A stretch of 64,000 nt of DNA. Source: CAJCJE01 sp035948315. GTDB taxonomy: Bacteria; Actinomycetota; Actinomycetes; Mycobacteriales; Pseudonocardiaceae. Below are positions 24,375-32,532 of the stretch, piece after piece. The DNA is taken from NCBI GenBank assembly GCA_035948315.1, contig DASZJG010000073.1, positions 129,223-193,222 on the forward strand, given 5' to 3'. The position numbers and the translations under genes were made by a program. The notes under the pieces were generated by a model. That model saw only the letters and a list, made by a program, of their open reading frames with translations. It did no database searches and had not been told where the DNA came from. Numbering within the stretch: the stretch's first letter is position 1; the number at the start of each line of letters is the position of its first letter.

Positions 24375-25825
24375 CCGCAGCGCTGGGCGACCTCGTCTGG
24401 GCCATGCTCAACGAGGCGCTGGACAGTTATGCCGACTCGCCGCGTGCCTGCGACTGGTTGCGCTATCACATGGACCGCTTCCGCGAGCCGCTGCGCATCG
24501 CGCTGGCCGGCCCGCCGGAGTGCGGAAAGTCCACTTTGGTCAATGCGATGGTCGGCGAGCGGATCGCGCCGATCGGTTCGTCCGCCGGAGTGGTCGTGTC
24601 CACCTGGTTCCAGGACGGCCCCGCGCCGATGGTGACCGTCTACTCGGCCCAGGGACCCGCGCACGAACTGCCCGTCAACCGGGACGACAACGGTCTGCAG
24701 GTGGACACCCGCGGCTGGCAGCCGCACCACCAGGACCGGGTCGTGGTGGACTGGCCGACCAGGACGCTGCGCGACGCGACCCTGATCGACACGCCCGCGA
24801 TCGGCTCGGCCACCGGCGAGGAGGCCGGCACCACGACGCTCGCCCAGATCGCGGGCGAGGCCGACGGCCTGCTCTACCTGACCCGCCAGCCGCGCGGCGC
24901 GGAACTCCAGGCATTGCAGGCGGCGCCGGGCAATCCGGTCGCCGAGGCCGCGCCGGTGAACACGATCCTGGTGCTGGCCAAGGCCGACGAGCTGGGCGCG
25001 GGCCGGATCGACGCGCTGTCCTCCGCGCAGCAGGTCGCGCGACGATGCCGCACCGACGCGCGGGTCGCGTCGACCTGCCAGAGCGTGGTACCGGTCGCGG
25101 GCATGCTCGGCCTGGCCGGGAAGACCTTGCGGGACAACGAGTTCGCCTGGTTGCAGCGGCTGTCCACGGTGCCCAGGCAGACCGCGGAGACGTTCCTGAT
25201 CTCGGCGGACCGCTTCCTCGCCGACTCGCCGCACCAGCCGCTGCCGCCCGCCGCGCGGGTGAGCCTGCTGGAGCGGTTCGGGTTGTTCGGCGTGCGGCTG
25301 GCGAGCCTGCTGGCCCGACGCGGCTTCGACACGCCCGCCAAGCTGTCCGCGGAACTGGTGCAGCGCAGCGGTTTGGGCGAACTGCGCGAGTCGATCAGCC
25401 AGTGCTTCACTGACCGGCGCGACGTGCTCAAGGCGCGCTCCGCGCTGCTCGCCCTGGACGGTCTGACCCGCACCGAGCCGAGGCCGAGCGCGCGGCGCCT
25501 GGTCGGACAGGTCGAGCGGCTGCTGGCGACCGCGCACGACTTCCGCGAGATGCGGCTGCTGGCCGCGTTGCAGGCCAACCGCACCGGGCTGCCGACGGAC
25601 CTGAGCACCGAGGCGAACCGGCTGGTCGGCGGCCAGGGCACGGATCCGTTGACCCGCCTTGGCATCGACTACGAGGCGACCGAGGGCGAGGTGCGGCAGG
25701 CGATCGCGGAGACCGTGCACCGCTGGCGGGACATCGCCGAGAACCCGATGCTGGACATGTCCGCGCGGCAGGCCGCGCAGGTCGTGCTGCGCAGTTGCGA
25801 GGGCCTGCTGGCACCGGCCCAGTGA
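24371..25825 (+). CDS. iniC: Dynamin-like GTPase IniC
   Basis: A 484-residue partner GTPase. The P-loop GPPECGKS is at residues 47-54, the switch motif DTPAIG near 140 and the base motif AKADEL near 205; the rest is helical without a clear membrane paddle. It is shorter than IniA, as in mycobacteria, where the tandem pair suggests a heteromeric membrane machine. GTG overlaps the iniA stop codon (GTGA) and has GGAG eight bases upstream, so translation is coupled. The stop codon lies in the loop of a perfect hairpin shared with the convergent chitinase gene. Confidence 0.87.
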   Translation: MTAALGDLVWAMLNEALDSYADSPRACDWLRYHMDRFREPLRIALAGPPECGKSTLVNAMVGERIAPIGSSAGVVVSTWFQDGPAPMVTVYSAQGPAHELPVNRDDNGLQVDTRGWQPHHQDRVVVDWPTRTLRDATLIDTPAIGSATGEEAGTTTLAQIAGEADGLLYLTRQPRGAELQALQAAPGNPVAEAAPVNTILVLAKADELGAGRIDALSSAQQVARRCRTDARVASTCQSVVPVAGMLGLAGKTLRDNEFAWLQRLSTVPRQTAETFLISADRFLADSPHQPLPPAARVSLLERFGLFGVRLASLLARRGFDTPAKLSAELVQRSGLGELRESISQCFTDRRDVLKARSALLALDGLTRTEPRPSARRLVGQVERLLATAHDFREMRLLAALQANRTGLPTDLSTEANRLVGGQGTDPLTRLGIDYEATEGEVRQAIAETVHRWRDIAENPMLDMSARQAAQVVLRSCEGLLAPAQ

Positions 25826-25839
25826 CCGGTGCCAGCAGG
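25804..25839. terminator. Perfect 14-bp hairpin spanning the iniC stop codon
   Basis: CCTGCTGGCACCGG at 25804-25817 pairs with CCGGTGCCAGCAGG at 25826-25839. The 8-nt loop holds the iniC TGA. It separates iniC from the convergent chitinase gene ending at 25847, and can act on both strands. The left arm is coding sequence for the last residues of IniC. Confidence 0.8.
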
Positions 25840-25846
25840 ATCGTGC

Positions 25847-27472
25847 TCAGCCCTGGTAGGGCGCGATCATCTTGCTGAACTGGTAGGGCGTCTGCGAGAT
25901 GTTCGTGCACTGCGACAGCGATCCGGTACACGCGTTGCCGTCCCGGGTGACGTCCCAGAAGCCGAGTTCGCCGAGGTGCTGCGTCTGGGCGAAGTTCAGC
26001 AGTTGGGTCTCGTCGGACTGGGTGAACACCTCGTCGGACTGGTCGTTCACGCCGAGCATCGGCGTCACGCCGACCATGTTCCACAGCTGGGCCGCGGACT
26101 TGCCCGGATACCAGCCGGCCAGCTGCTGCTCGGTGCTCTGCGCCGCGTCGATCGCGTAGGTGCCCATCTTCCCGGCCGGGTTGGGCGCCTCCGAGTCGCC
26201 GTAGTCCATGGCCATCACGTTCACCGTGCTGATGGTGACGTTGTGGCTGACCGCGGACTGGACCACGTACTGGCCGTTGGCGTCCAAACCGGACGGCAGC
26301 ACCGGCAGGGTCAGCGTGATGGACAACGACTTGCCGGCCGCGGTGGCCGCCGATTCCAGTGCGGCCATCGCGGCCGAGCGGCGGTCGATCGAGGCGTGGT
26401 CGGCGACGGCGGCGCCCTCGATGTCGAAGTCGATCTGGGTGAGGTTGTACTCGTTGATCACCGACTGGTACGCGGCGGTCAGCGAGGTGACGTCCGTGCA
26501 CGCCTGGGCGAGTTCGGTGCCGGCCTCACCGCCGAAGGACGGTTTGACGTCACCGCCGATCGAGCGCAGCGAGTTGATGTCGGACAGCTCGAAACCGGCA
26601 CTCATCGAGTAGGCGTTGAACCAGCTCGCCGTGCAGTTGGTGCTGCCGTTGGTGATGAACCCGAGGCTGAACGCGCGCAGCCCGGTGTTCTCCGCGATGG
26701 TCGTCAGGCTCGGCGTCGGCCAGGCGCCCAGGTCGATGAACGGCGCCGCGATCCCGGGCAGGTGGTTCGGGTTGCCGCCCGCGGTCGTGGTCGCGGTGAC
26801 CGTGTTGCTCGACCCGGACAGGTTGCCGGCCTCGTCGAAGGCACGCACCGAGTACGAGTAGCTGGTGGACGGGCTCAGGCCGGACACGGTGCCGACCGGG
26901 CCGGCCGACGAGCCGACCTTGGTGCCGCTGCCGTCGTAGATGTTGTAGCCGGCGACCTCGATGTTGTCGGTGGACGCCGTCCAGTTCAGCGTGACGCTGG
27001 TGCCGTTGGTGGACAGCACGGCCAGGTTGGTCGGGCTGGTCGGCGCGACCACGTCGGCACTGCCGTCGCACGGGTCGCCGTTGAGCGTGCAGCTGCCGGG
27101 GGTCGGCGAGGAGCCGGAGTAGCTGACGTTGAAGCCGAAGCTGACCGAGGTGCCGGCCGCGACCGGCGCGTTGTAGCTGGCGTTGGTGACCGTGTAGGTG
27201 TTGCCGTTGGTGGCGAGCTGGCCGTCCCAGACGCTGGTGACCTTGTCACCGGCGGGGAGGGTGAAGCTGACCGTCCAGCTGGACAGCGGGATCGTCATCG
27301 GGTTGGCGATGGTGTACGCGGCACCGTAACCGGTGCCCCAGTCCGAGCTGACCGCGAAGGTCGCGGTGGGCAGCGGGACGGCAGCGGGTGCCGCGCTCGC
27401 GATGCCGCCGACCAGGCCCGCGCCGAGCAGACCGGCGGATAAGCAGGTGAGGATTCGTCTGAGGATGCGCAC
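25847..27472 (-). CDS. Secreted GH18 chitinase with CBM2 and fibronectin type III domains
   Basis: A 541-residue exported enzyme that cleaves beta-1,4-linked N-acetylglucosamine polymers. In order: signal peptide (1 to about 30), a CBM2-type cellulose/chitin-binding domain (about 32-135, with WTVSFTLPAGDKVTSVWDG), a fibronectin type III domain (about 145-232, NLAVLSTNGTSVTLNW and NLSGSSNT), and a GH18 barrel. The catalytic strand reads QIDFDIEGA, keeping the DxDxE core with the acid Glu; MAMDYG and the closing ELGFWDVTRD also fit. GTG at 27472 follows GGAGGA. Two DasR-like boxes lie upstream, suggesting induction by chitin breakdown products. Confidence 0.93.
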   Translation of the reverse strand: MRILRRILTCLSAGLLGAGLVGGIASAAPAAVPLPTATFAVSSDWGTGYGAAYTIANPMTIPLSSWTVSFTLPAGDKVTSVWDGQLATNGNTYTVTNASYNAPVAAGTSVSFGFNVSYSGSSPTPGSCTLNGDPCDGSADVVAPTSPTNLAVLSTNGTSVTLNWTASTDNIEVAGYNIYDGSGTKVGSSAGPVGTVSGLSPSTSYSYSVRAFDEAGNLSGSSNTVTATTTAGGNPNHLPGIAAPFIDLGAWPTPSLTTIAENTGLRAFSLGFITNGSTNCTASWFNAYSMSAGFELSDINSLRSIGGDVKPSFGGEAGTELAQACTDVTSLTAAYQSVINEYNLTQIDFDIEGAAVADHASIDRRSAAMAALESAATAAGKSLSITLTLPVLPSGLDANGQYVVQSAVSHNVTISTVNVMAMDYGDSEAPNPAGKMGTYAIDAAQSTEQQLAGWYPGKSAAQLWNMVGVTPMLGVNDQSDEVFTQSDETQLLNFAQTQHLGELGFWDVTRDGNACTGSLSQCTNISQTPYQFSKMIAPYQG

Positions 27473-27774
27473 GATGTTCCTCCGGGGTTGAGGACCGCCT
27501 ATGGCCTAGACCAATACGCGCGCAGCAAGGTCCAGACCAGCATTGCCAGTTGACACTCCCGGTTCTCTACAAAATATTCGCATTTCACCGAAGGACGGCC
27601 ACGGCCCGCGCCCGACCGAACACACACGTGCCGGGCGGCTCTTGTCAGGCGCACAATGTTGAAACCGGCCCCCAGAACCTCGGGCCCGCCCCCTCCGGGG
27701 TGATCTCCGCGTTTCGGCGATGGCACACCGGACGCGAGGGCTAGATTGTGGCCTGTGGCGAGGGGAGAGATCTG
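27473..27774. other. Intergenic region between divergent chitinase and NfeD/flotillin genes
   Basis: This 302-bp spacer has no convincing gene. Its left part carries two DasR-like boxes for the chitinase gene. Its right end has TAGATT at 27742-27747, a plausible -10 element for the NfeD-like gene. I see no structured RNA in the middle. Confidence 0.6.
27502..27539 (-). promoter_or_regulatory. Two DasR-like boxes upstream of the chitinase gene
   Basis: TGGCCTAGACCA at 27502-27513 matches the palindromic dre core TGGTCTAGACCA at 11 of 12 positions, and AGGTCCAGACCA at 27528-27539 at 10 of 12. They lie 30 and 56 bp upstream of the GTG. In Streptomyces, paired 12-bp boxes of this type overlap chitinase promoters and bind DasR, the GlcNAc-responsive GntR repressor. 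The sites are seen; DasR binding in this organism is inferred. Confidence 0.7.
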
Positions 27775-28011
27775 GTGAGCGGAGATGCCTCCACACTCGG
27801 CCGGATCGGCGTGCTAGTGCACGGCACCCGCGGCCCGAACGGCCCGGGTGAGGTGCTGTTGCGTATCGGCGGTGGCACCGAGACGTACCTGGCCTGGTCG
27901 GCCGAGCCCATCGCCAAGGGCGCTTCGGTCATGGTCATCGAGAGTCGAGGCGCACGCACCGTCGACGTCGTGCCGTGGACCGACAGCGCTTCCCTCGGAC
28001 CGGCAATGTAG
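27775..28011 (+). CDS. Small NfeD-like OB-fold protein
   Basis: A 78-residue protein consisting almost only of a five-strand OB-like domain (GRIGVLVHGTRGPNGPGEVL, then PIAKGASVMVIESRGARTVD), as in the C-terminal domain of NfeD proteins. It has no protease domain and no membrane segment, so it is a minimal form. NfeD proteins are encoded next to flotillin/SPFH genes and are thought to help flotillin assemblies in the membrane; here flotillin follows after 32 nt. GTG at 27775 is preceded by GGGGAGAG. Confidence 0.75.
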   Translation: MSGDASTLGRIGVLVHGTRGPNGPGEVLLRIGGGTETYLAWSAEPIAKGASVMVIESRGARTVDVVPWTDSASLGPAM

Positions 28012-28043
28012 AGATTCCGTCACAGGAAGAGAAAGAAGTGGCA

Positions 28044-29180
28044 ATGTTCGGTTACCGCGTCCCGGCGCCTGATGAAGCGATGCTCATCTCCGGAGGTAGG
28101 AATCGGGGCGCCGATACACCCTTTCGGGTAGTCACCGGCCACGGCACGTTCGTCCTGCCGGTCTTCCGGAAGGTGCGGTTTCTGACCCTGGCCATGGCCG
28201 AGGCCGAGGTTCAGGAAGCGTGTGTCACCCGGCAGGCCATCGAGCTGAACGTGAAGGCGGTGATCGCGTTCAAGGTCGGCAACGACTACGAGAGCATCGT
28301 CAACGCGGCCCGTCGCTTCCTGTCCGACCAGGGTCAGATGTCCATGCTCGTCGGCCAGATCTTCGCCGGTCACCTCCGCTCGATCGTCGGTTCCATGACG
28401 GTCGAGGAGATCGTGACCGAGCGGCAGAAGCTGGCCACCGAGGTACTGGACGGCTCCAAGGAGGAGATGGCCAAGATCGGCCTGACCATCGACTCGCTGC
28501 AGATCCAGTCGATCGACGACAAGGGCCTCGGCTACATCAGGGCGATGGCCGCGCCGCACAACGCCACGATCCAGCAGAAGGCGCAGATCGCCGAGGCCGC
28601 CGCGGCCCAGGCGGCGGCAGAGGCCCAGCAGGAATCCCAGCGCAAGCAGGCCGAATTCAACCGGCAGACCCAGGTCGTGCAGGCGCAGTACAAGGCCGAG
28701 GTGGACACTGCCCAGGCGAAGGCGGCCCAGGCCGGTCCGCTGTCCCAGGCCGAGGCGCAGCGCGAGGTCATCGCGATGCAGACCGAACTCGCCCAGCGCA
28801 GCGCGGCCCTGCGTCAGCAGCAGCTCGTCGCCGAGGTCGTCCGCCCGGCGGAGGCGGAGGCGGAGCGGGTGCGCATCCTGGCGCTCGCGGACGCCGAGAA
28901 GATGAAGATCCAGGCCGAGGCGGCGGCTTCGCACAACCGCGTTGCCCTGGACCGGATGCTCATCGACCAGTTGCCGCAGATCGTCCGCGAGGCCGCGGGC
29001 GGCCTGGCCGGCGCGAACGTGAACATCCTCAACGGCGCGGACGGCCTCGGGGAGATGGCGGCCGGCCTGGTCGGTCAGGGCATGGCCATCCTCGACTCGG
29101 TCAAGCGCGGCCTCAACGCCTCCGACGTGGACAAGCCTGCCGGCACCGGCGACGACGGCCCGCGCGAGCTGACCAAGTAA
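28044..29180 (+). CDS. Flotillin / SPFH-domain protein
   Basis: A 378-residue protein. Residues 1-170 form an SPFH domain (VQEACVTRQAIELNVKAVIA, RSIVGSMTVEEIVTERQKLA). About 180-310 is a long Ala/Gln/Glu-rich coiled coil (AAAAQAAAEAQQESQRKQAE), followed by a Gly-rich C-terminal region (NILNGADGLGEMAAGLVGQG) used in oligomerisation. Flotillins organise membrane microdomains. No membrane anchor is visible, so attachment may be peripheral or through the partner encoded upstream. ATG at 28044 is chosen; GTG at 28038 fits equally with the AGGAAGAG upstream. It forms a two-gene operon with the NfeD-like gene and ends at a hairpin with a T-rich tail. Confidence 0.9.
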   Translation: MFGYRVPAPDEAMLISGGRNRGADTPFRVVTGHGTFVLPVFRKVRFLTLAMAEAEVQEACVTRQAIELNVKAVIAFKVGNDYESIVNAARRFLSDQGQMSMLVGQIFAGHLRSIVGSMTVEEIVTERQKLATEVLDGSKEEMAKIGLTIDSLQIQSIDDKGLGYIRAMAAPHNATIQQKAQIAEAAAAQAAAEAQQESQRKQAEFNRQTQVVQAQYKAEVDTAQAKAAQAGPLSQAEAQREVIAMQTELAQRSAALRQQQLVAEVVRPAEAEAERVRILALADAEKMKIQAEAAASHNRVALDRMLIDQLPQIVREAAGGLAGANVNILNGADGLGEMAAGLVGQGMAILDSVKRGLNASDVDKPAGTGDDGPRELTK

Positions 29181-29194
29181 GCACCACGCACGCG

Positions 29195-29220
29195 AACGGC
29201 CCCGGATTCCCGGGGCCGTT
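29195..29220. terminator. Hairpin with T-rich tail after flotillin gene
   Basis: AACGGCCCCGG (29195-29205) and CCGGGGCCGTT (29210-29220) form a perfect 11-bp stem with an ATTC loop, followed by TCGCTTTT. This is the most classical intrinsic terminator in the window for the plus strand. It also precedes the end of the convergent membrane-protein gene. Confidence 0.85.
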
Positions 29221-29226
29221 TCGCTT

Positions 29227-30597
29227 TTACCAGGGCGACATCAGCAGATGCTCGACCAGCAGGGTGAAGCCGGCCTGTCCGGCCAGCCACCAGCGGGTGT
29301 GTTTCGGGTTGAGCAGCGCGCAGGGCAGGACCAGCCAGACCGCGAACGGCAGCCAGATCCGCTCCACCTCGGCCTTGCTCATCCCGGACAGGTCGGCGGC
29401 GAGCACCGCGATCACGGCCGCACCGACCAACAACGCCATCGCGACCGGTGGTTTGCGTACGGCGACAGCGAATCGGCGCAACCCGGCGATGACGGCGGGG
29501 CCGATGGTGAACGCGAACGCGGCGAGGTCGGCGAACAGGAAGTACGCGTACGGGCGGTGTTTGGCGATGCTCTGCGCGTACAGCAGCGAGGTGAGCTTGA
29601 ACCCGGTCAGCCACCAGAACCCGCTCGCCGTGAACGCCACCACCACGACCGCGACCCCGAGCACGGCCAACAGCGTCGGCCGCACTCGACGGGTCAGCGC
29701 GACAACCACGACCGGCAGCAGACCGGCGAGGACGAGGCCGTAGGAGAGGTAGAGCGTGTAGCCGAGCAGCAGACCCGCGCCCAGCGAACAGAGATCGGCC
29801 CGCGGACCCCGTGTGGTGGCACCGATGGCGAGCAGAGCGACGCCCCAGGCGAGCACGCCGGCGAACATGCCGTCGGCGGAAACACCGATCCACACCGCGC
29901 CCGGGATCAGCACCCCGAACGGCAGCGCCGAACGGGCAATGTGCTCCGCGCCCAGCGCGCGCAGGACGATCGCGACGGCCACGCACGCGGAACCGCCGAC
30001 CAGGATGCAGAAAACCCCCGCGACTCCGCCGCCGCCCAGCCCGATCCGGTCGAGCACAAGGAAAACCAGGAACGCGCCGGGCGGGTGCGCGCCGACATGC
30101 GTTGTCCACTGGTCGGTTCTGCCGTCCACGATCCGCGAAGCGAACTCGCGCAGCACGGTGCCGATGCCGACGCCGGACACCCGGGGAATGTCGTGCAGGT
30201 ACTCGTCGGTGCTGGTGAGCTTGTTGGCCACGCCGGCCGAGAATCCCTGCGACAGGGCCAGGAACAGCGTCCACGCGACCGAGCCGAGATAGGCGGTGAG
30301 CAGCAACGGCCGCCAGCCCAGCCGCGCCGCGAGCTGCGGACCGTAAATGACCACGAGCACGCCGACCGCGATCGCCGGCACGGTGCCGACCCCGACGTGC
30401 GGCGCCCACCAGGCCAGCAGCGGCGGGAAGAACAGGAACAGAACGTCGCCCTTGTGCACCAGATGCCACCCCTGCAGGGCGAGCACCAGGACGTACAACA
30501 CGGCCAACGCGACGACGATCAGGTCGGCGCGCAGGCCGCTCGGAATCCGCGTACGGGTGGCAGGCCGAATCCTGTCGATCACGCTCACCCGGCACAC
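29227..30597 (-). CDS. Polytopic membrane protein, possibly GT-C-type
   Basis: A 456-residue protein with about 12 membrane segments and no signal peptide. A conserved-looking loop, HVGAHPPGAFLVFLVLDRIG, sits near residue 170, and SGMSKAEVERIWLPF near 405. Both resemble loops in actinobacterial GT-C-fold integral membrane transferases, but I cannot name the family with certainty. It could transfer a lipid-linked sugar. GTG at 30597 has no clear ribosome binding site; GTG at 30588 is an alternative. It stands alone and is convergent with flotillin. Confidence 0.75.
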   Translation of the reverse strand: MCRVSVIDRIRPATRTRIPSGLRADLIVVALAVLYVLVLALQGWHLVHKGDVLFLFFPPLLAWWAPHVGVGTVPAIAVGVLVVIYGPQLAARLGWRPLLLTAYLGSVAWTLFLALSQGFSAGVANKLTSTDEYLHDIPRVSGVGIGTVLREFASRIVDGRTDQWTTHVGAHPPGAFLVFLVLDRIGLGGGGVAGVFCILVGGSACVAVAIVLRALGAEHIARSALPFGVLIPGAVWIGVSADGMFAGVLAWGVALLAIGATTRGPRADLCSLGAGLLLGYTLYLSYGLVLAGLLPVVVVALTRRVRPTLLAVLGVAVVVVAFTASGFWWLTGFKLTSLLYAQSIAKHRPYAYFLFADLAAFAFTIGPAVIAGLRRFAVAVRKPPVAMALLVGAAVIAVLAADLSGMSKAEVERIWLPFAVWLVLPCALLNPKHTRWWLAGQAGFTLLVEHLLMSPW

Positions 30598-30926
30598 GCT
30601 AACGCCGGGTCACGGATTCGCCCTGCTCAGCAGCTTGTTCGTCATGCAGCCGTAAGAACTCTCGCTCGCGACAGCGAAACGTCATCGAGCTGACAGCGGC
30701 GAGTGGCATGGTCAACACCGAGCGCGAGATCACCTGCTGATCCCGAACTCGCCGCACTCGCTGCCGAGCAACGCCATCGCACCGCTGGGCTTGGTGGCTA
30801 TCCTGCGGCAGGCTGGCAGCACCCCTCCCCCGGCGCCCCCGGCCTGCCGCAGCGGCGAGTTCTCCTGCTGCGGAACAACCGCCCCGGCCCTACGGTTGCA
30901 CGTTCCAGGAGGAGAGGAGATCCACC
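30598..30926. other. Intergenic region with an inverted repeat, no gene seen
   Basis: This 329-bp spacer lies between divergent genes. It contains an 11-bp inverted repeat, CTGCGGCAGGC at 30803-30813 and GCCTGCCGCAG at 30842-30852, around a 28-nt C-rich loop. Short frames cross it but have no recognisable sequence. The GGAGGAGAGGAG at its right end is the ribosome binding site of the DUF427 gene. Confidence 0.6.
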
Positions 30927-31217
30927 GTGACCTACCGCGCGAGCTGGAACAATGTCGTTGTCGCGGAAAGCGATGACATCGTCGAAGTCGAGGGCAACGC
31001 CTATTTCCCGCCCGATTCCGTCAAGTCCGAGTACTTCAGCAAGACCGACACCAACACGGTCTGCCCATGGAAGGGCTTGGCCAGCTACTACACGCTGACC
31101 GTCGGGGGCGAGACCAACACCGACGCCGCCTGGTACTACCCGGAACCCAAGGACGCCGCCGAGAACATCCGCGACCGCGTCGCGTTCTGGCGCGGCGTCA
31201 CCGTCGAGCAGGTCTGA
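30927..31217 (+). CDS. DUF427-domain protein
   Basis: A 96-residue single-domain protein. The sequence NAYFPPDSVKSEYFSKTDTN, then TVCPWKGLASYYTLTVGGET and WYYPEPKDAAENIRDRVAFW, is the full DUF427 signature, including the conserved Cys-Pro-Trp-Lys-Gly. The domain is widespread in actinobacteria, cyanobacteria and fungi; it is a small beta-rich fold of unknown activity. GTG at 30927 follows a strong GGAGGAGAGGAG. The gene is alone and ends at a perfect hairpin. Confidence 0.92.
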   Translation: MTYRASWNNVVVAESDDIVEVEGNAYFPPDSVKSEYFSKTDTNTVCPWKGLASYYTLTVGGETNTDAAWYYPEPKDAAENIRDRVAFWRGVTVEQV

Positions 31218-31229
31218 GGCCGGCATTGC

Positions 31230-31258
31230 GCGGACCGGGGCGAGCTGCCCCGGTCCGC
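31230..31258 (+). terminator. Perfect 11-bp hairpin after the DUF427 gene
   Basis: GCGGACCGGGG (31230-31240) pairs with CCCCGGTCCGC (31248-31258) around a 7-nt loop, 12 nt after the DUF427 stop codon. There is no U-tract. It separates this gene from the eis-like gene on the same strand. Confidence 0.8.
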
Positions 31259-31308
31259 TGCGCGTTAAATGCGTGGCGAGGCGCGTCCACGCGGCGTATC
31301 AAGAGCCG

Positions 31309-32532
31309 GTGGAAACCGCACCGCTGACCATGCGCCCGTTGACCGGCGACGACACGCCCGGCTTCAGCTTCCTGGTGTCCAGGGCCTTCCTGCACGACCC
31401 GAGCAACGAGGCCCACCAGCGGCTGTTCCGCAAGGGCATGGAACGCGACCGGTGCGTCGGCGTGTTCGACGGTGACCGGCTGGTTGGCGGCGGCGCCATC
31501 ATCGGCCGGTCCGTGACGCTGCCCGGCGGCGCGGTGGTGCCCTTCGCAGGCGTCAGCGCGATCGCGGTGGCCTCGGACCATCGGCGGCGCGGCGTGCTGA
31601 CCCGCATCATGCGCGAGCAGCTGCACGGCCTGCACGAGCAGCGCGCCGAGCCGTTCGCGGTCCTGTGGGCGTCGGAGAGCCGGATCTATCGCCGGTTCGG
31701 CTACGCCGAGGCGAGCCAGGTCACCGCGTTCGCCCTGGCCAAGGGCGACGAGTTCCGCCCCGGGATCGAGCTGAGCGCCGATCCGATCCGGGAGATGTCC
31801 GCTGCGCAAGCCCGGCCACTGCTGGAGGAGATCTACGCGAAGGCCCTGCCGAACCGGACGGGCAGGCTGAGCCGCGCCGAGCTCGAATGGGACGAGCGGC
31901 TGCTGGACGAGCCCGAGGACCGCGAGGGCATGAGCGCGCTGCGCTTCGCCGTGCATCCCGAGGGCTATGCGATCTACCAGGTCAGGGGCGGCCGGGACGA
32001 CCGCGGCCCGGCCGGCGAGCTGGCCGTACGCGAGGTCGTCTCGACGACTCCCCAGGCGCACGGGGCTCTCTGGCGCTACCTGCTGGACATGGACCTGGTC
32101 CGGGACATCACCGGTCTACTCGGCACCGACGATCCGCTGCGGCAGATGCTGGCCGAGCCGATGGCCGGTCAGTGGAAGCAGAAGCCGGGGTACTGGGTGC
32201 GGCTGGTGGACATCGACCGGGCCCTGCCGACGCGCCGCTACAGCACGCCGCTGGACCTGGTGTTCGAGGTGACCGACCAGTTCTGCCCGTGGAACGCGGG
32301 CCGCTGGCGGCTGTACGTGGACGGCACCGGCTCGGCCGGAGTGACCCGCACCGAGGACCCGGCGGACATCGCGCTGGACATCCTCGACCTGGGCGCGGCG
32401 TTCCTCGGTGGCGTCCGGCTGAGCACCCTGGCCCTGACCGGCCGCGTCCGCGAGTTGACCGGCGGCGCGGTGGCCCGCGCGACCATCGCCTTCCTCGGCG
32501 AGCACGAACCGGAGTCCTACGAGATCTTCTAA
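31309..32532 (+). CDS. eis: Eis-family N-acetyltransferase
   Basis: A 407-residue protein with Eis architecture: an N-terminal GNAT lobe with the acetyl-CoA motif ASDHRRRGVLTRIM near residue 95, a second degenerate GNAT lobe, and a sterol-carrier-like C-terminal domain ending in a free Phe carboxylate (EPESYEIF), which acts as general base in Eis. The motif WASESRIYRRFGYAEAS is also typical. Eis enzymes acetylate amines at several sites, including aminoglycosides; the natural substrate here is unknown. GTG at 31309 fits the N-terminus of known Eis proteins; GTG at 31273 would add 12 residues. The stop codon overlaps that of the convergent TPR gene. Confidence 0.9.
   Translation: METAPLTMRPLTGDDTPGFSFLVSRAFLHDPSNEAHQRLFRKGMERDRCVGVFDGDRLVGGGAIIGRSVTLPGGAVVPFAGVSAIAVASDHRRRGVLTRIMREQLHGLHEQRAEPFAVLWASESRIYRRFGYAEASQVTAFALAKGDEFRPGIELSADPIREMSAAQARPLLEEIYAKALPNRTGRLSRAELEWDERLLDEPEDREGMSALRFAVHPEGYAIYQVRGGRDDRGPAGELAVREVVSTTPQAHGALWRYLLDMDLVRDITGLLGTDDPLRQMLAEPMAGQWKQKPGYWVRLVDIDRALPTRRYSTPLDLVFEVTDQFCPWNAGRWRLYVDGTGSAGVTRTEDPADIALDILDLGAAFLGGVRLSTLALTGRVRELTGGAVARATIAFLGEHEPESYEIF

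Noticed and set aside
30703..30930. A 75-codon frame in the spacer before the DUF427 gene
   Set aside because: Pro/Arg/Ala-rich, overlaps the DUF427 ribosome binding site region, no recognisable sequence and no ribosome binding site of its own.
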